This document shows, one piece after another, positions 42,753 through 51,042 of a DNA stretch of 64,000 nucleotides (the stretch's first letter is position 1; each line of letters starts with the position of its first letter). The stretch lies in the NCBI RefSeq assembly GCF_040905785.1, contig NZ_JBBDQW010000072.1, positions 1 through 64,000 on the forward strand. Reading direction: 5' to 3'. Both the position numbers and the translations under genes were made by a program. The notes below the pieces were generated by a model, which saw only the letters and a list, made by a program, of their open reading frames with translations, did no database searches and was not told where the DNA came from. Origin of the DNA: Tistlia sp040905785. Lineage in GTDB: Bacteria > Pseudomonadota > Alphaproteobacteria > Kiloniellales > DSM-21159.

Positions 42753-45203
42753 TCAGCCCTCCAGGGCGACCACGAACCAGCTCTCGAACAGTCCGCCCTC
42801 GATGCCGTCGCCCGACCGGCGGTCCGGCAGCCACGGCGGCAGGTGGTTGCCGTCGAGCCCGCGGCCCTCGTCGTCGGCGATCAGGTCGCCGTGAAGCAGC
42901 ACGCGCAGGCTCGCGCCCCGCTCCCTCAGGCGCGGCGGTATCCCGGCGGCGCGCCAGCGCACGCCGTCGACCAGGGGGTCGCCCGTCGCCTCGAACCCGG
43001 CGTCGGGGTTGCAGGGCTCGCGGAAGCGCAGGCCCTCGATCACCTCGGATTCCCAGTTGCACCAGCAGAGCAGCCGGTTCTCCTCGTCCGGCGTGCGGAC
43101 CTGGACCTCGAGGCTGAAGTCGTCGATGTCCTCGCGCCGCACCGGCCGGTCGAAGCCGATCACCAGCCCGCGCTCCAGGACCTCGCCGAGGGAGATCTGG
43201 CCGCGATGCCGCCAGCTGATCGTGCAGACGTGGGCGAGGGTGGGGTCGAGGTCGCCGCCAGGCCCTGCGGGCCCTTGCGGTCCGGCGGGACCCTGCGGAC
43301 CCACAGGCCCTTGCGGTCCCTCGGGACCTTCCGAGCCCTCGCCGGCCGGGCCGGCCGGCCCCTGAGGGCCCTGCGGGCCCGGCGGCCCTTGCGTGCCGCC
43401 TCCGCCGAGGCCGCCTTCCATCAGGCACAGCAGGGCGTTGGCGATGGCCTGGGTGCTGGGCAGGTGGAGGCGGCCCAGGTCGTTGTTCAGGCGCGCGATC
43501 TCGGCGGCGAGGTCGGCCGCCGGATCGGGCGCGCCCGGCGGCCGGTCCTCAAGGCTGAATCCCGGCCGCCAGTTCTCGATGGTCGCCAGCACGACGCAGT
43601 CGGCGGTGACGCAGCCGGGGCATTCGCCCCCGAGCAGGGCGGCGGCGCAGTCCGTCTGCTCGACGTCGAGCACCGCGACGCCGCCGGCGCTGGCGACCGC
43701 CAGGTCCCCGACGTAGGGGACGTAGGCGCGGCCGGCGGCACCGGCCAGCACGACCTGCCCGGCGTTGTCGCCGACCTCGACGGGCGCCGTCGGGCTGCCT
43801 GTGCCCCCGATCGCCAGCGGCGTCAGCGAGAGCCCCTGGACGAAGCGCGCGTCGCCGTCCGCGACCAGCAGGATCGCCCAGTTGCCGCCCGCCGCCACGG
43901 CCGCCGCGACCGGCGCGTGGGCCAAGCCGGCGCTGCCGAGCAGGCTTGCCGCCACCGGGTCGAACAGCAGCGCGGCCTCGGCCGCCTCGTCGAGGAGCAG
44001 CAGCCGGTCCGGGCCCGTCGAGCGGACGACCGCGCCGCCGGCCAGCGCTACCGCCGCCGGCAGCCCGGCGATCGCCGTCTCCGGCAGCCCAGCGGTGGCC
44101 AGGTCGAGAGAGAAGAGCTCGTTGCCGCCCGGCGCGCCCGCATAGAGCGTGCCGCCGCTGCCCGTCCCCAGCAGTTGGCGGGCGGCGCCCAGGTCGTGGC
44201 TGTCGTCCGGGGCCGCCGGGTCGGCCACGCCCGGGGCCCAGAGGCGCAGCGCGCCGGTCGCGCCGGCCAGGGCGACGAGGCGGCCGTCGTCGAGCGCGAG
44301 CAGGTCGAGCGGGCTGCCGCCGGTGCCGGGGACGGCGTCCTCGCGGACGGCGCCGGCGGCGATGCCGCCCGCACCGTCGGGCTCGAACACCGCCAGCCGC
44401 GCCGGGTCGGCGGGTGTCGCGGCATCGACCGTGGCGATGTAAACCGCGCTGCCGTCGGGCGCCACGGCCAGTCCGGTCGCGCGGCCGGCGAGGGCGGCGC
44501 TCGCCTCAAGCGCGTGATTGGCGAGGCTGAGCTGGTAGAGCGTGCCGCCGTCGTCGCCGGTCGCGACGAACAGCCGGCCGAGCGCGGGATCGACGGCGAC
44601 CAGCTGCGCATGCGCGATGGCCAGGGTGGTCGCCCATTTGATCGCCGCCGCGCCGGGGTCAAAGGCCGGCGGCGGCGGGTCGAGCCGGATGTCGAGCGCG
44701 TAGGACTCCAGGACGCGGTTGGGCGCGCACTGCGTCTCGTCGCAGCCGCACTCGTCGAACAGGACCGGCACCTCCTCGGTCGGGCATTCGCGGTAGAGGA
44801 TGCAGACCTGGAGGGTGTGGGACTCCGGCTCCGCCTCGGGATCCTCGGCGGCGGCCTGGATCAGCGCCTCGACCTCGGGGAAGGCGGCGAGCTCGATGAT
44901 CTCCGGCTCGACGACCAGGATCTCGTGGCCGCAGCAGTCGATCGCGCTGCCCGGCTGCAGCACGAACAGGCGGTCGCGACAGGCGGGGTTGGGGTGCTGG
45001 ACCAGCTTGAGCCCGCAGACGACCCCGACCCCGTGGAGCCGCTGGTGGTGCAGCCGGATCTTTTCCCGGAAGTAGTGCTGCTCGTCGGTGAAGTCGCGCT
45101 CGACCAGCAGCTTCCCGGTGAAGTAGCTGTTGCGGGTCAGGCTGTGGGGCTCGCACTGCTCTTGGCAGCCGCAGGCGGCGTGACGGGCTGCATGGTCGGT
45201 CAT
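42753..45203 (-). CDS. Fibre-like protein: anchor domain, propeller-like region, collagen-like segment
   Basis: An 816-residue protein. Residues 25-105 are the shared anchor domain (SYFTGKLLVERDFTDEQHYF...GVGVVCGLKL...LQPGSAIDCCGHEILVV). Residues about 195-520 consist of repeated four-stranded-looking segments (ALSPG.., LFVATGDDGGTLYQLS, AVYIATVDAATP, LLALDDGRLVALAG), suggesting a beta-propeller. At about 600-650 some fifteen Gly-X-Y triplets rich in Pro, Gln and Glu form a collagen-like segment (43255-43405). The last 165 residues are a compact C-terminal domain (ISWRHRGQISLGEVLERGLVIGF...). The ATG overlaps the upstream gene by four bases. It is probably an extended trimeric surface fibre. 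Confidence 0.75.
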   Translation of the reverse strand: MTDHAARHAACGCQEQCEPHSLTRNSYFTGKLLVERDFTDEQHYFREKIRLHHQRLHGVGVVCGLKLVQHPNPACRDRLFVLQPGSAIDCCGHEILVVEPEIIELAAFPEVEALIQAAAEDPEAEPESHTLQVCILYRECPTEEVPVLFDECGCDETQCAPNRVLESYALDIRLDPPPPAFDPGAAAIKWATTLAIAHAQLVAVDPALGRLFVATGDDGGTLYQLSLANHALEASAALAGRATGLAVAPDGSAVYIATVDAATPADPARLAVFEPDGAGGIAAGAVREDAVPGTGGSPLDLLALDDGRLVALAGATGALRLWAPGVADPAAPDDSHDLGAARQLLGTGSGGTLYAGAPGGNELFSLDLATAGLPETAIAGLPAAVALAGGAVVRSTGPDRLLLLDEAAEAALLFDPVAASLLGSAGLAHAPVAAAVAAGGNWAILLVADGDARFVQGLSLTPLAIGGTGSPTAPVEVGDNAGQVVLAGAAGRAYVPYVGDLAVASAGGVAVLDVEQTDCAAALLGGECPGCVTADCVVLATIENWRPGFSLEDRPPGAPDPAADLAAEIARLNNDLGRLHLPSTQAIANALLCLMEGGLGGGGTQGPPGPQGPQGPAGPAGEGSEGPEGPQGPVGPQGPAGPQGPAGPGGDLDPTLAHVCTISWRHRGQISLGEVLERGLVIGFDRPVRREDIDDFSLEVQVRTPDEENRLLCWCNWESEVIEGLRFREPCNPDAGFEATGDPLVDGVRWRAAGIPPRLRERGASLRVLLHGDLIADDEGRGLDGNHLPPWLPDRRSGDGIEGGLFESWFVVALEG

Positions 45204-47350
45204 GGCAAGGCCTCACCGGGTGGGTGGGAGGAACGCGGGGTTCCGGGGCGCAGGCGGCTGTCCCGGCCGAGCCGCGGCGGCAGCCCGCCGGGACCGGCGG
45301 CGCCGGGCAGGACGCTGGCCCGGCCCAGCTCGACCGCCCCGAGCGCGAAGCCCTCGCCGGCCAGGCTCGGGGGCCAGCAGCCGACGACGCTGTCGAAGCC
45401 GAGGCTGGCCTGGATCCCGATGCGCATGCGCGGGGCGACCGGCACGATCCGGGCCTCGACGTGCGCCGGGATGTTCTCGGCGAGCAGGCGCCTGAGGGCG
45501 CCGCGCGCCTGGGGCGTCGCCACGGCGTGGGCCGGGACGAAGAGGCTGAAACGGTGGGCGTCCCTGTGGAAAGGGTCGCGCAGCGGGTCGCGCACGGCGT
45601 CGAGCCGGGTCGCGCCCGCCTGCGCGGTCCCGTCGAGCTGGCTGCGGCCGAGGATCCGGGCGCCCCACAGCTCGGCGGCGTCGCCCAGCCGGCCGGCGCC
45701 GAGGAACAGCCAGCGCCGCAGCTTCCAGTGCTCGAGCACGAGGAGCGGCAGCGGCGGGCAGCGTTCCGGCGGGGCGCAGGCGGGCGCGCAGTGCGCCGGC
45801 GGATGGGTCAACCCCTCCAGGCTGTCCCAGCCGAGCCAGAGCAGCAGCGTGCCGCGCAGGCCCGGCCAGGTGCCGCGGCAAGCGAAGAGGCGGGCGGCCG
45901 CGCGCACCAGGCGGCGGCGCCGCGCCTCCGGCCAGCGCTTGTCCAGCGTGACGCCGATCCAGGTTGCCAGCCAGCCCAGCATGTCCCGGTCCGCGCCGGC
46001 GGGGGTCGAGCGCGGGTCGAACAGCGCGGCCTGATCGTCGAGCGCCAGCTCGAGGTCGCGCAGGCCCCGGTCGAAGATCCCGAGGAAGCGGTCCAGGAAG
46101 CCGGCCGACTGCGGGTCCGCGCCGAAGGCGGCCGGCAGGTAGCGGCGCAGGCTGATCCGCGGATACTCGACGGCGAGACCGGTCACGGAAGGCGTCGCCG
46201 TGCCGTCGCCCGTCAGCGTCAGGCGCAGCCAGAGATAGCGGCCGGGCGGGCTCAGGATCAGCGCCTCGGAGGCACCCGGCGTCAGCGGCAGCGCGCTCCA
46301 GGCGCTGTCGGGCAGGCCCGCCACCACGCTGTCGGGCAGCTCGGTTTCCGCCGTCGTCGACTCCAGCCGGAGGGCCGCGTGCCGCGGCAGCGCGGCCTCG
46401 ACCACGATCCGGTGCCACTGGCAGCGGGCGATGCGGCTGTCGAGCGCCAGGGACAGGGCCGCCGCGCTCGTGACGTGGGCGGGAGCGCTGTCGGGCGGGC
46501 TCGCCAGGGGCTCGCCCTCGAGGTCGAACCAGCCCGCTCCGGGGCAGAGACCCGTCAGGTCGACCGCGCCGTCGCGGGCGACGCAATGGGACAGGGCGGG
46601 AAAATGCTCCGCCACTTCGCCGGGCCGGCTCGGCTGGTCGAGCAGCCGGCCATCACCGTCGCGCAGGTCGATCGTGTCGCGGCCCGGTACCACCGCATAG
46701 AGCCGGCCGTCGCAGTCGACGGCGAGGCGCGAGACCGTGCCTGCACCCGCCAGGGCGCCGCGCCAGCCGCCCCAGGGCGCAAAGCGAGGCAGCGCGCCGT
46801 TCGCGGCGTCGGCGACCCAGAGCGTGCCGCCCCGGAGCGCGAGCGCCGTCGGCTGCCACGGCTGGGCCGTGGCGCCGGCCGGCGGCGACCAGAGGGCGCG
46901 AAGCGCCAGCGCGCGGGCGTCCAGCACCAGCAGGCGACCCGGCGGTCCGGCGTCGGCGACGTAGAGGCGTCCACGGTCCGCGGCGATGCCCCGCGGATCG
47001 ACCAGCGCCAGCCCGGCGCAGGGCGCGTCGCGGAAGCGGCAGGCGCAGCGGTCGAACAGGCGGAGCCGCCTTCTTTTGCGGGCGAGCAGCCAGAGGTTGC
47101 CGTGGCCGTCCAGCGTCATGGTGCCGGGCAGCAGCAGACCGCCCAGGCTGCCCGAGGGCTCGGCGAGGCTGCGCGCCGTGCCGGGCAGGGCGGGCAGCAC
47201 GAGCGCGCCGCTCGCCGGCTCGATCTCGATGTCCGGCAGCGTCGCCATCGGCCCGGGTGCGAGCCGCCAGCCGGTGCGCGGACCGAGGCTCAGCCAGAGC
47301 GGGTCGTGGGGCGGGCGCGGCGGCGGCGGCAGGTAGGCGGCGGCGGTCAT
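45200..47350 (-). CDS. Baseplate tail protein I-like (Afp12) with N-terminal propeller
   Basis: A 716-residue protein. Residues about 65-290 are NHL/propeller-like repeats (TMTLDGHGNLWLLARKRRRL, RGIAADRGRLYVADAG, TALALRGGTLWVADAANG, RLAVDCDGRLYAVVPG). The conserved phage tail protein I/TIGR02242 region follows at about 415-530 (RYLPAAFGADPQSAGFLDRFL, FDRGLRDLELALDDQAALFDP, LGWLATWIGVTL). In contractile systems this protein joins baseplate wedge components. The gene sits directly after the J-like gene (ATGA overlap), as in Afp. The propeller fusion may decorate the baseplate or bind a surface sugar. Confidence 0.85.
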   Translation of the reverse strand: MTAAAYLPPPPRPPHDPLWLSLGPRTGWRLAPGPMATLPDIEIEPASGALVLPALPGTARSLAEPSGSLGGLLLPGTMTLDGHGNLWLLARKRRRLRLFDRCACRFRDAPCAGLALVDPRGIAADRGRLYVADAGPPGRLLVLDARALALRALWSPPAGATAQPWQPTALALRGGTLWVADAANGALPRFAPWGGWRGALAGAGTVSRLAVDCDGRLYAVVPGRDTIDLRDGDGRLLDQPSRPGEVAEHFPALSHCVARDGAVDLTGLCPGAGWFDLEGEPLASPPDSAPAHVTSAAALSLALDSRIARCQWHRIVVEAALPRHAALRLESTTAETELPDSVVAGLPDSAWSALPLTPGASEALILSPPGRYLWLRLTLTGDGTATPSVTGLAVEYPRISLRRYLPAAFGADPQSAGFLDRFLGIFDRGLRDLELALDDQAALFDPRSTPAGADRDMLGWLATWIGVTLDKRWPEARRRRLVRAAARLFACRGTWPGLRGTLLLWLGWDSLEGLTHPPAHCAPACAPPERCPPLPLLVLEHWKLRRWLFLGAGRLGDAAELWGARILGRSQLDGTAQAGATRLDAVRDPLRDPFHRDAHRFSLFVPAHAVATPQARGALRRLLAENIPAHVEARIVPVAPRMRIGIQASLGFDSVVGCWPPSLAGEGFALGAVELGRASVLPGAAGPGGLPPRLGRDSRLRPGTPRSSHPPGEALP

Positions 47351-49317
47351 GACACCGTCTCCAGCTCTTCGGCCGAGCGCACGGAGACGCTCACCCCGTC
47401 GACCCGGAGCAGGGCGCCCCGGGGCAGCGGCACGTCCTGGCAGGGCGCCTGCTCGACGCCCTCCAGGCTGACGACCAGCTCGGGCAAGCGTTCGACCCCC
47501 GCCAGCAGCGCGCGGCGATAGAGCTCGCCGTAGAAGAGCGTGCCGCCGAACGGCCAGCCCTGCCCGTCGGCGCCGCCCGTCAGCGGGTGCAGATAGGTCG
47601 CGACGGCCGCCTCGATGTCGAGGGTCAGGACCGCGGCGTCCGCATCCGCCGCCGCGACGACCTCCAGCCGCACCTCGACGCCCAGGTAGGACGGGCCGAT
47701 GACGTAGAGCTCGGTCGTCAGAAGGCGCCGCCTGTCGAGGTGCGCGCAGACCGTCTGGGCCAGCGCCTCGCTGGGGCTCGGCGCCGGACCCGGCGCGTCC
47801 GGCACGATCAGCAGGGTGACGACGCCGGGCACGTCGATCCCCGGGAAATGCGGATGGGCGAGCGGCAGCGTGTGGGCCCGGCGGACGGGGCCGGCCTGCC
47901 GCGCCAGCATCTCGAAGTCCTCGGCCGTCACGGCCCGGTCGCGCGCCTTGAGCGCGACCGGGGCCCGTCCCGCCGCCGCCTCCAGGCTCTCCTCCTCGGT
48001 GCCGCCCTCGGCGGGCAGCGGGTTCGTCACCTTGCCGACGTCGATGCCAGGCAGGGAGCGCATCAGGGTGGCGACCAGGCCGGCGCCCAGGTTGCCGCGC
48101 GTGCCGCCGCCGAAGCGGTAGAAGGCGGCGACGACGTTGGACTGGGGCGCGGCCAGGTTGGCGACCGGCACCCGCCCGCGCCTGCCGTCGCCGAAGCGGA
48201 TTTCGCCGGTCGTGCGGTTGAGGAGGTAGTGGCGGTCGTCCGGGCCGGAGCCGAAGAAGTCCTCGACCTCCCGCCAGGCCTCGAAGCTGCCGGTCTCGTC
48301 GACTTCGAGCGCCAGCGTCCCCGCCAGCACCGGGGCGTTGGCGAGGCGGAAGACCTGGGACGGCGTACCCTCGCTGCCGCCCAGCACCTCGCGCGCCACC
48401 GACTGCGCCTGCAGCGCCCGCACCGCGTTGGCACGGACGCCGAGCAGGGCCGGCGGCACCTCGTAGGCCGCCTGCTCGAGCCGCGCGCGCAGCCAGAAGC
48501 GGGCCTTGTCCTGCTTCTTGCCCAGCTTGGCCGGCGTCGCCTGGCCCGGCGGCGGCGTGCGCAGGCGCACCAACCCGGAGCGGGTCAGCGCCAGCGTGTC
48601 GTCGGACAGCAGCGTCAGCGGACGCCACTCGCTGCCGGCCCAGAACTCCCAGGCGAGACGTGCCGGCGCGGCCACCGGGACCACGCCCCCCCCGCAGGGC
48701 GCCGGCGGCGGTACCGGGCGGTCGCTCGGCGGCCAGAAGGCCAGCGACAGCTCGACCGACGGCGGCAGGGCGGAGTCGCCGGAAAAGCCCAGCAGCAGCG
48801 CGGTCTCCGCCCGGGCCAGCGGGCCGAAGGGCTGGAAGCTGGTGGCGAGGTCCGCATTGGCGGCCGAGACGTCGGCGTAGGCGTAGCCGTCGAACACCTG
48901 CAGGGCGTCGAGCTGGGCCTTCAGGGCGGTCAGGACGCGCTCGGTCTCGAACAGGATCGGGCCCTGCTCGTCCGGCTCTGCGGCGGCGACCGGCGTGCGC
49001 GCGGGCACTGTCACGCTGCTGCCGGCGAAGCCGGGCTTGACCGGGAAGACCAGCACCGTCTGGGCAGGCCGCGCCGGCGTCAGCTCGATGCCGACCAGCT
49101 CCAGGAACTTGAGGTAGTTGAGCTCCGGCACCCGCCCCATGCGGTAGACCAGGAGCTCGCTCAGCCAGGCGAAGAGCTCGATCAAGGCGAAGCCGGCGTC
49201 GCCCGGATTGTAGTCGGTCCACTCCGGCGTGTACTGCGGGATGCGGGCGCGGGCCTCGGCCACCAGGTCTTCGAAGCGGCGGTCGTCGAGCCTTGGGATG
49301 TGGTCGGAGAGCGGCAT
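47347..49317 (-). CDS. Baseplate J-like protein (gp47/Afp11)
   Basis: A 656-residue baseplate wedge protein. The N-terminus (LDDRRFEDLVAEARARIPQYTPEWTD) and the following DAGFALIELFAWLSELLVYRMGRVPE are hallmarks of the putative baseplate assembly protein family. The central DDRHYLLNRTTGEIRFGDGRRGR and the RDRAVTAEDFEMLARQAG region are also typical. Length fits Afp11-type proteins. Two bases separate it from the gp25-like gene and it overlaps the tail-protein-I gene by four bases. No unusual feature. Confidence 0.93.
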   Translation of the reverse strand: MPLSDHIPRLDDRRFEDLVAEARARIPQYTPEWTDYNPGDAGFALIELFAWLSELLVYRMGRVPELNYLKFLELVGIELTPARPAQTVLVFPVKPGFAGSSVTVPARTPVAAAEPDEQGPILFETERVLTALKAQLDALQVFDGYAYADVSAANADLATSFQPFGPLARAETALLLGFSGDSALPPSVELSLAFWPPSDRPVPPPAPCGGGVVPVAAPARLAWEFWAGSEWRPLTLLSDDTLALTRSGLVRLRTPPPGQATPAKLGKKQDKARFWLRARLEQAAYEVPPALLGVRANAVRALQAQSVAREVLGGSEGTPSQVFRLANAPVLAGTLALEVDETGSFEAWREVEDFFGSGPDDRHYLLNRTTGEIRFGDGRRGRVPVANLAAPQSNVVAAFYRFGGGTRGNLGAGLVATLMRSLPGIDVGKVTNPLPAEGGTEEESLEAAAGRAPVALKARDRAVTAEDFEMLARQAGPVRRAHTLPLAHPHFPGIDVPGVVTLLIVPDAPGPAPSPSEALAQTVCAHLDRRRLLTTELYVIGPSYLGVEVRLEVVAAADADAAVLTLDIEAAVATYLHPLTGGADGQGWPFGGTLFYGELYRRALLAGVERLPELVVSLEGVEQAPCQDVPLPRGALLRVDGVSVSVRSAEELETVS

Positions 49318-49320
49318 GGC

Positions 49321-49746
49321 CTACACCCCCTCGCGGATGAAGAAGGGGTAGACCAGGCTGGTCATGGCGTTGTTGCTGCGCAGCCGGTAGTCGATGCGCA
49401 CCAGCAGCGCGTTCTGGTCGCTCGTCGCCGGCTCGGCCGTGACCTCGAGCACGGAGATCCGCGGCTCCTGTTCCGTCAGGCAGCGCCGCACCTGGTCGAC
49501 GATGCGCACGATGGTGGCGCTGCTCGCCGGCCCGAACAGCTCGTTGTGGGCGGCGCAGCCGAGGTCCGGCCGCATGGTGCGCTCGCCGAGCGCCGTCGCC
49601 AGCAGCAGCCAGATCGACTGCTCGACCTTGGCCTCGCCGGAGGCCGCGGCGAGCCGGCCCTGCGGCGTCACGGTCAGCGGGAAGGCGAGGCCCCGGCCGA
49701 GGAAGGCGCGCGGCTCCGGGCGCGGCGCGAATAGGGCTGTGCTCAT
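49321..49746 (-). CDS. GPW/gp25-like baseplate protein (Afp9)
   Basis: A 141-residue wedge protein of the gp25 family. FLGRGLAFPLTVTPQGRLAA, the central VEQSIWLLLATALGERTMRPDLG and the end LVRIDYRLRSNNAMTSLVYPFF match the family along its whole length. The conserved ERTMRP(E/D)(F/L)G motif is complete. It overlaps the 258-residue gene by four bases (ATGA). Confidence 0.94.
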   Translation of the reverse strand: MSTALFAPRPEPRAFLGRGLAFPLTVTPQGRLAAASGEAKVEQSIWLLLATALGERTMRPDLGCAAHNELFGPASSATIVRIVDQVRRCLTEQEPRISVLEVTAEPATSDQNALLVRIDYRLRSNNAMTSLVYPFFIREGV

Positions 49747-50519
49747 AGCGGGATCCCCTCGGCGATGCCCTCGATGGTCAGCACGACCTGCTCCAGGCTC
49801 GTGATCGCCTCCTTCATGCTGTCCAGCGACCCGTCCGATGCGAGCTGCGGCAGCTGGATCGTCGGCGCGCCGGGCATCAGCTCGAGGAAGGGCCCGGCGA
49901 GCGCCAGGATGGTGGCGATGGGGTCGATGGACTGCATGGCGCCCTCGGCGGCGAGCATCGCGTTCTCCTTGGCGCACTCGAGCTGCGCGGCCAGGGCGTC
50001 GTTGCCGTTCTGGGCCGCCGAGGCGAGCTCCAGCTCCAGGCCGTCGAGCAGCTCGACGATGCTTTTCAGGGACTGCAGCAGGCACCGCAGCATCTTCGCG
50101 ATCATCAGGAGCAGGTCCTTGATGAACTGGCCGAAGGGAATCGCCGGCGAGATCACCATGCCGATGCACTTGGCGACCTCCTCGCCAGCTTCGGCGATCT
50201 TGAGCAGCCCGGGGGGAATGGCGAAGGGATCGCCGGAGCTCAGGTCCTTGAAGGTGCTGATCAGCACGCCGAGGAACTTCAGCACCTTCAGCAGGCACTC
50301 CATGCTCGCCATGATCGGCGCCACCTGGAGCGCCAGCGAGACGTTCATCGAGCAGTCGCTGGGCACGCCCTTGGTGATGTCGGCGATGCCCTTGATGGTG
50401 CCGCCGGTCGGCAGCCGCAGCTCCGGGAAGTTCGCCTTGGGCAGGCTGAGGTCGGCGCACTTCGGCGCCTCCAGGGCCTTGGTCAGGGCCTCGGGCAGCG
50501 GGATGTCGAGGGTCGGCAT
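49743..50519 (-). CDS. Unknown helical eCIS protein at the usual PAAR/Afp10 position
   Basis: A 258-residue protein, almost all helix after residue 40, with long amphipathic stretches (CLLKVLKFLGVLISTFKDL; FIKDLLLMIAKMLRCLLQ; LKSIVELLDGLELELASAAQ) and five to six Cys. No PAAR motif, signal peptide or clear membrane span is evident. It lies between the spike (gp5-like) and gp25-like genes, near where related systems encode the PAAR tip. It may be a hub or tip component, or a chaperone; I recognise no family. ATG at 50519 follows GGAGG. Its stop overlaps the gp25 start. Confidence 0.7.
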   Translation of the reverse strand: MPTLDIPLPEALTKALEAPKCADLSLPKANFPELRLPTGGTIKGIADITKGVPSDCSMNVSLALQVAPIMASMECLLKVLKFLGVLISTFKDLSSGDPFAIPPGLLKIAEAGEEVAKCIGMVISPAIPFGQFIKDLLLMIAKMLRCLLQSLKSIVELLDGLELELASAAQNGNDALAAQLECAKENAMLAAEGAMQSIDPIATILALAGPFLELMPGAPTIQLPQLASDGSLDSMKEAITSLEQVVLTIEGIAEGIPL

Positions 50520-50532
50520 CGGCGCCTCCTCC

Positions 50533-51042
50533 CTAGACGGGGTTCGGGCTCGGCGTCACCGGCCGGCCGTTGAGGGTGATGCTGGCGCCCTGGATCACGA
50601 GCGTGCCGACCGCCTGGATCAGCATGTGCGTGTTGGCCATGACGATCTTGTTGCCGTGCGCGTCCTCGATGATCAGCGCGCCCTTGTCGCCGAGGGTCGG
50701 CGTCGAATCGACGAAGCGGATGGTGTGGCCGTTGACCGAGCGGATCATGCGCTGGCGGGGATCGGCCGAGGGTACCTCCGACTGACCGTTCCACAGGGCG
50801 CCCAGCACGACCGGGTGGTTGAAGTCGCCATGCAGGAAGCCGGCGACCATCTCGTCGCCGACCTCCGGCATCATGTAGAGGCCGCGGTCGGGGCCGGCGA
50901 AGGGCGATGCGAGGGGAATCCAGTCGCTCTCCAGCGTCTCGTCGAGCCAGGGGTAGGTGATCTTGATGCGGCCCTGGCCGAGCGGATCGTCGACTGCGGT
51001 CGCCGTGGCGAGCACCAGGCCGGGCATCTGGCCGGACTTCAC
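50533..51042 (-). CDS. Spike protein with gp5-like OB-fold domain (C-terminal half of VgrG-like)
   Basis: A 169-residue baseplate assembly V/gp5 OB-fold protein. GQGRIKITYPWLDETLESDWIPLASPFAG, YMMPEVGDEMVAGFLHGDFNHPVVLGALWNG are the canonical motifs. A short beta-helix-like region with the repeat pattern IEDAHGNKIVM...IQAVGTLVIQGASITLNG gives the spike needle. The GTG start at 51042 has GGGGGAGG upstream and overlaps the gp27-like gene (GTGA). In Afp8/Pvc8 the two parts are one protein; here they are separate genes. Confidence 0.9.
   Translation of the reverse strand: MKSGQMPGLVLATATAVDDPLGQGRIKITYPWLDETLESDWIPLASPFAGPDRGLYMMPEVGDEMVAGFLHGDFNHPVVLGALWNGQSEVPSADPRQRMIRSVNGHTIRFVDSTPTLGDKGALIIEDAHGNKIVMANTHMLIQAVGTLVIQGASITLNGRPVTPSPNPV

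Noticed and set aside
42708..46034. A 1108-codon rightward frame opposite the fibre and tail-protein-I genes
   Set aside because: It is antisense to three real genes, with no ribosome binding site and a low-complexity Arg/Ala/Gly product; it is a high-GC shadow frame.
45200..49222. Reading the tail-protein-I frame as one 1340-residue protein
   Set aside because: The upstream part overlaps the conserved J-like gene in another frame; the ATG at 47350 with ATGA overlap is the real start.
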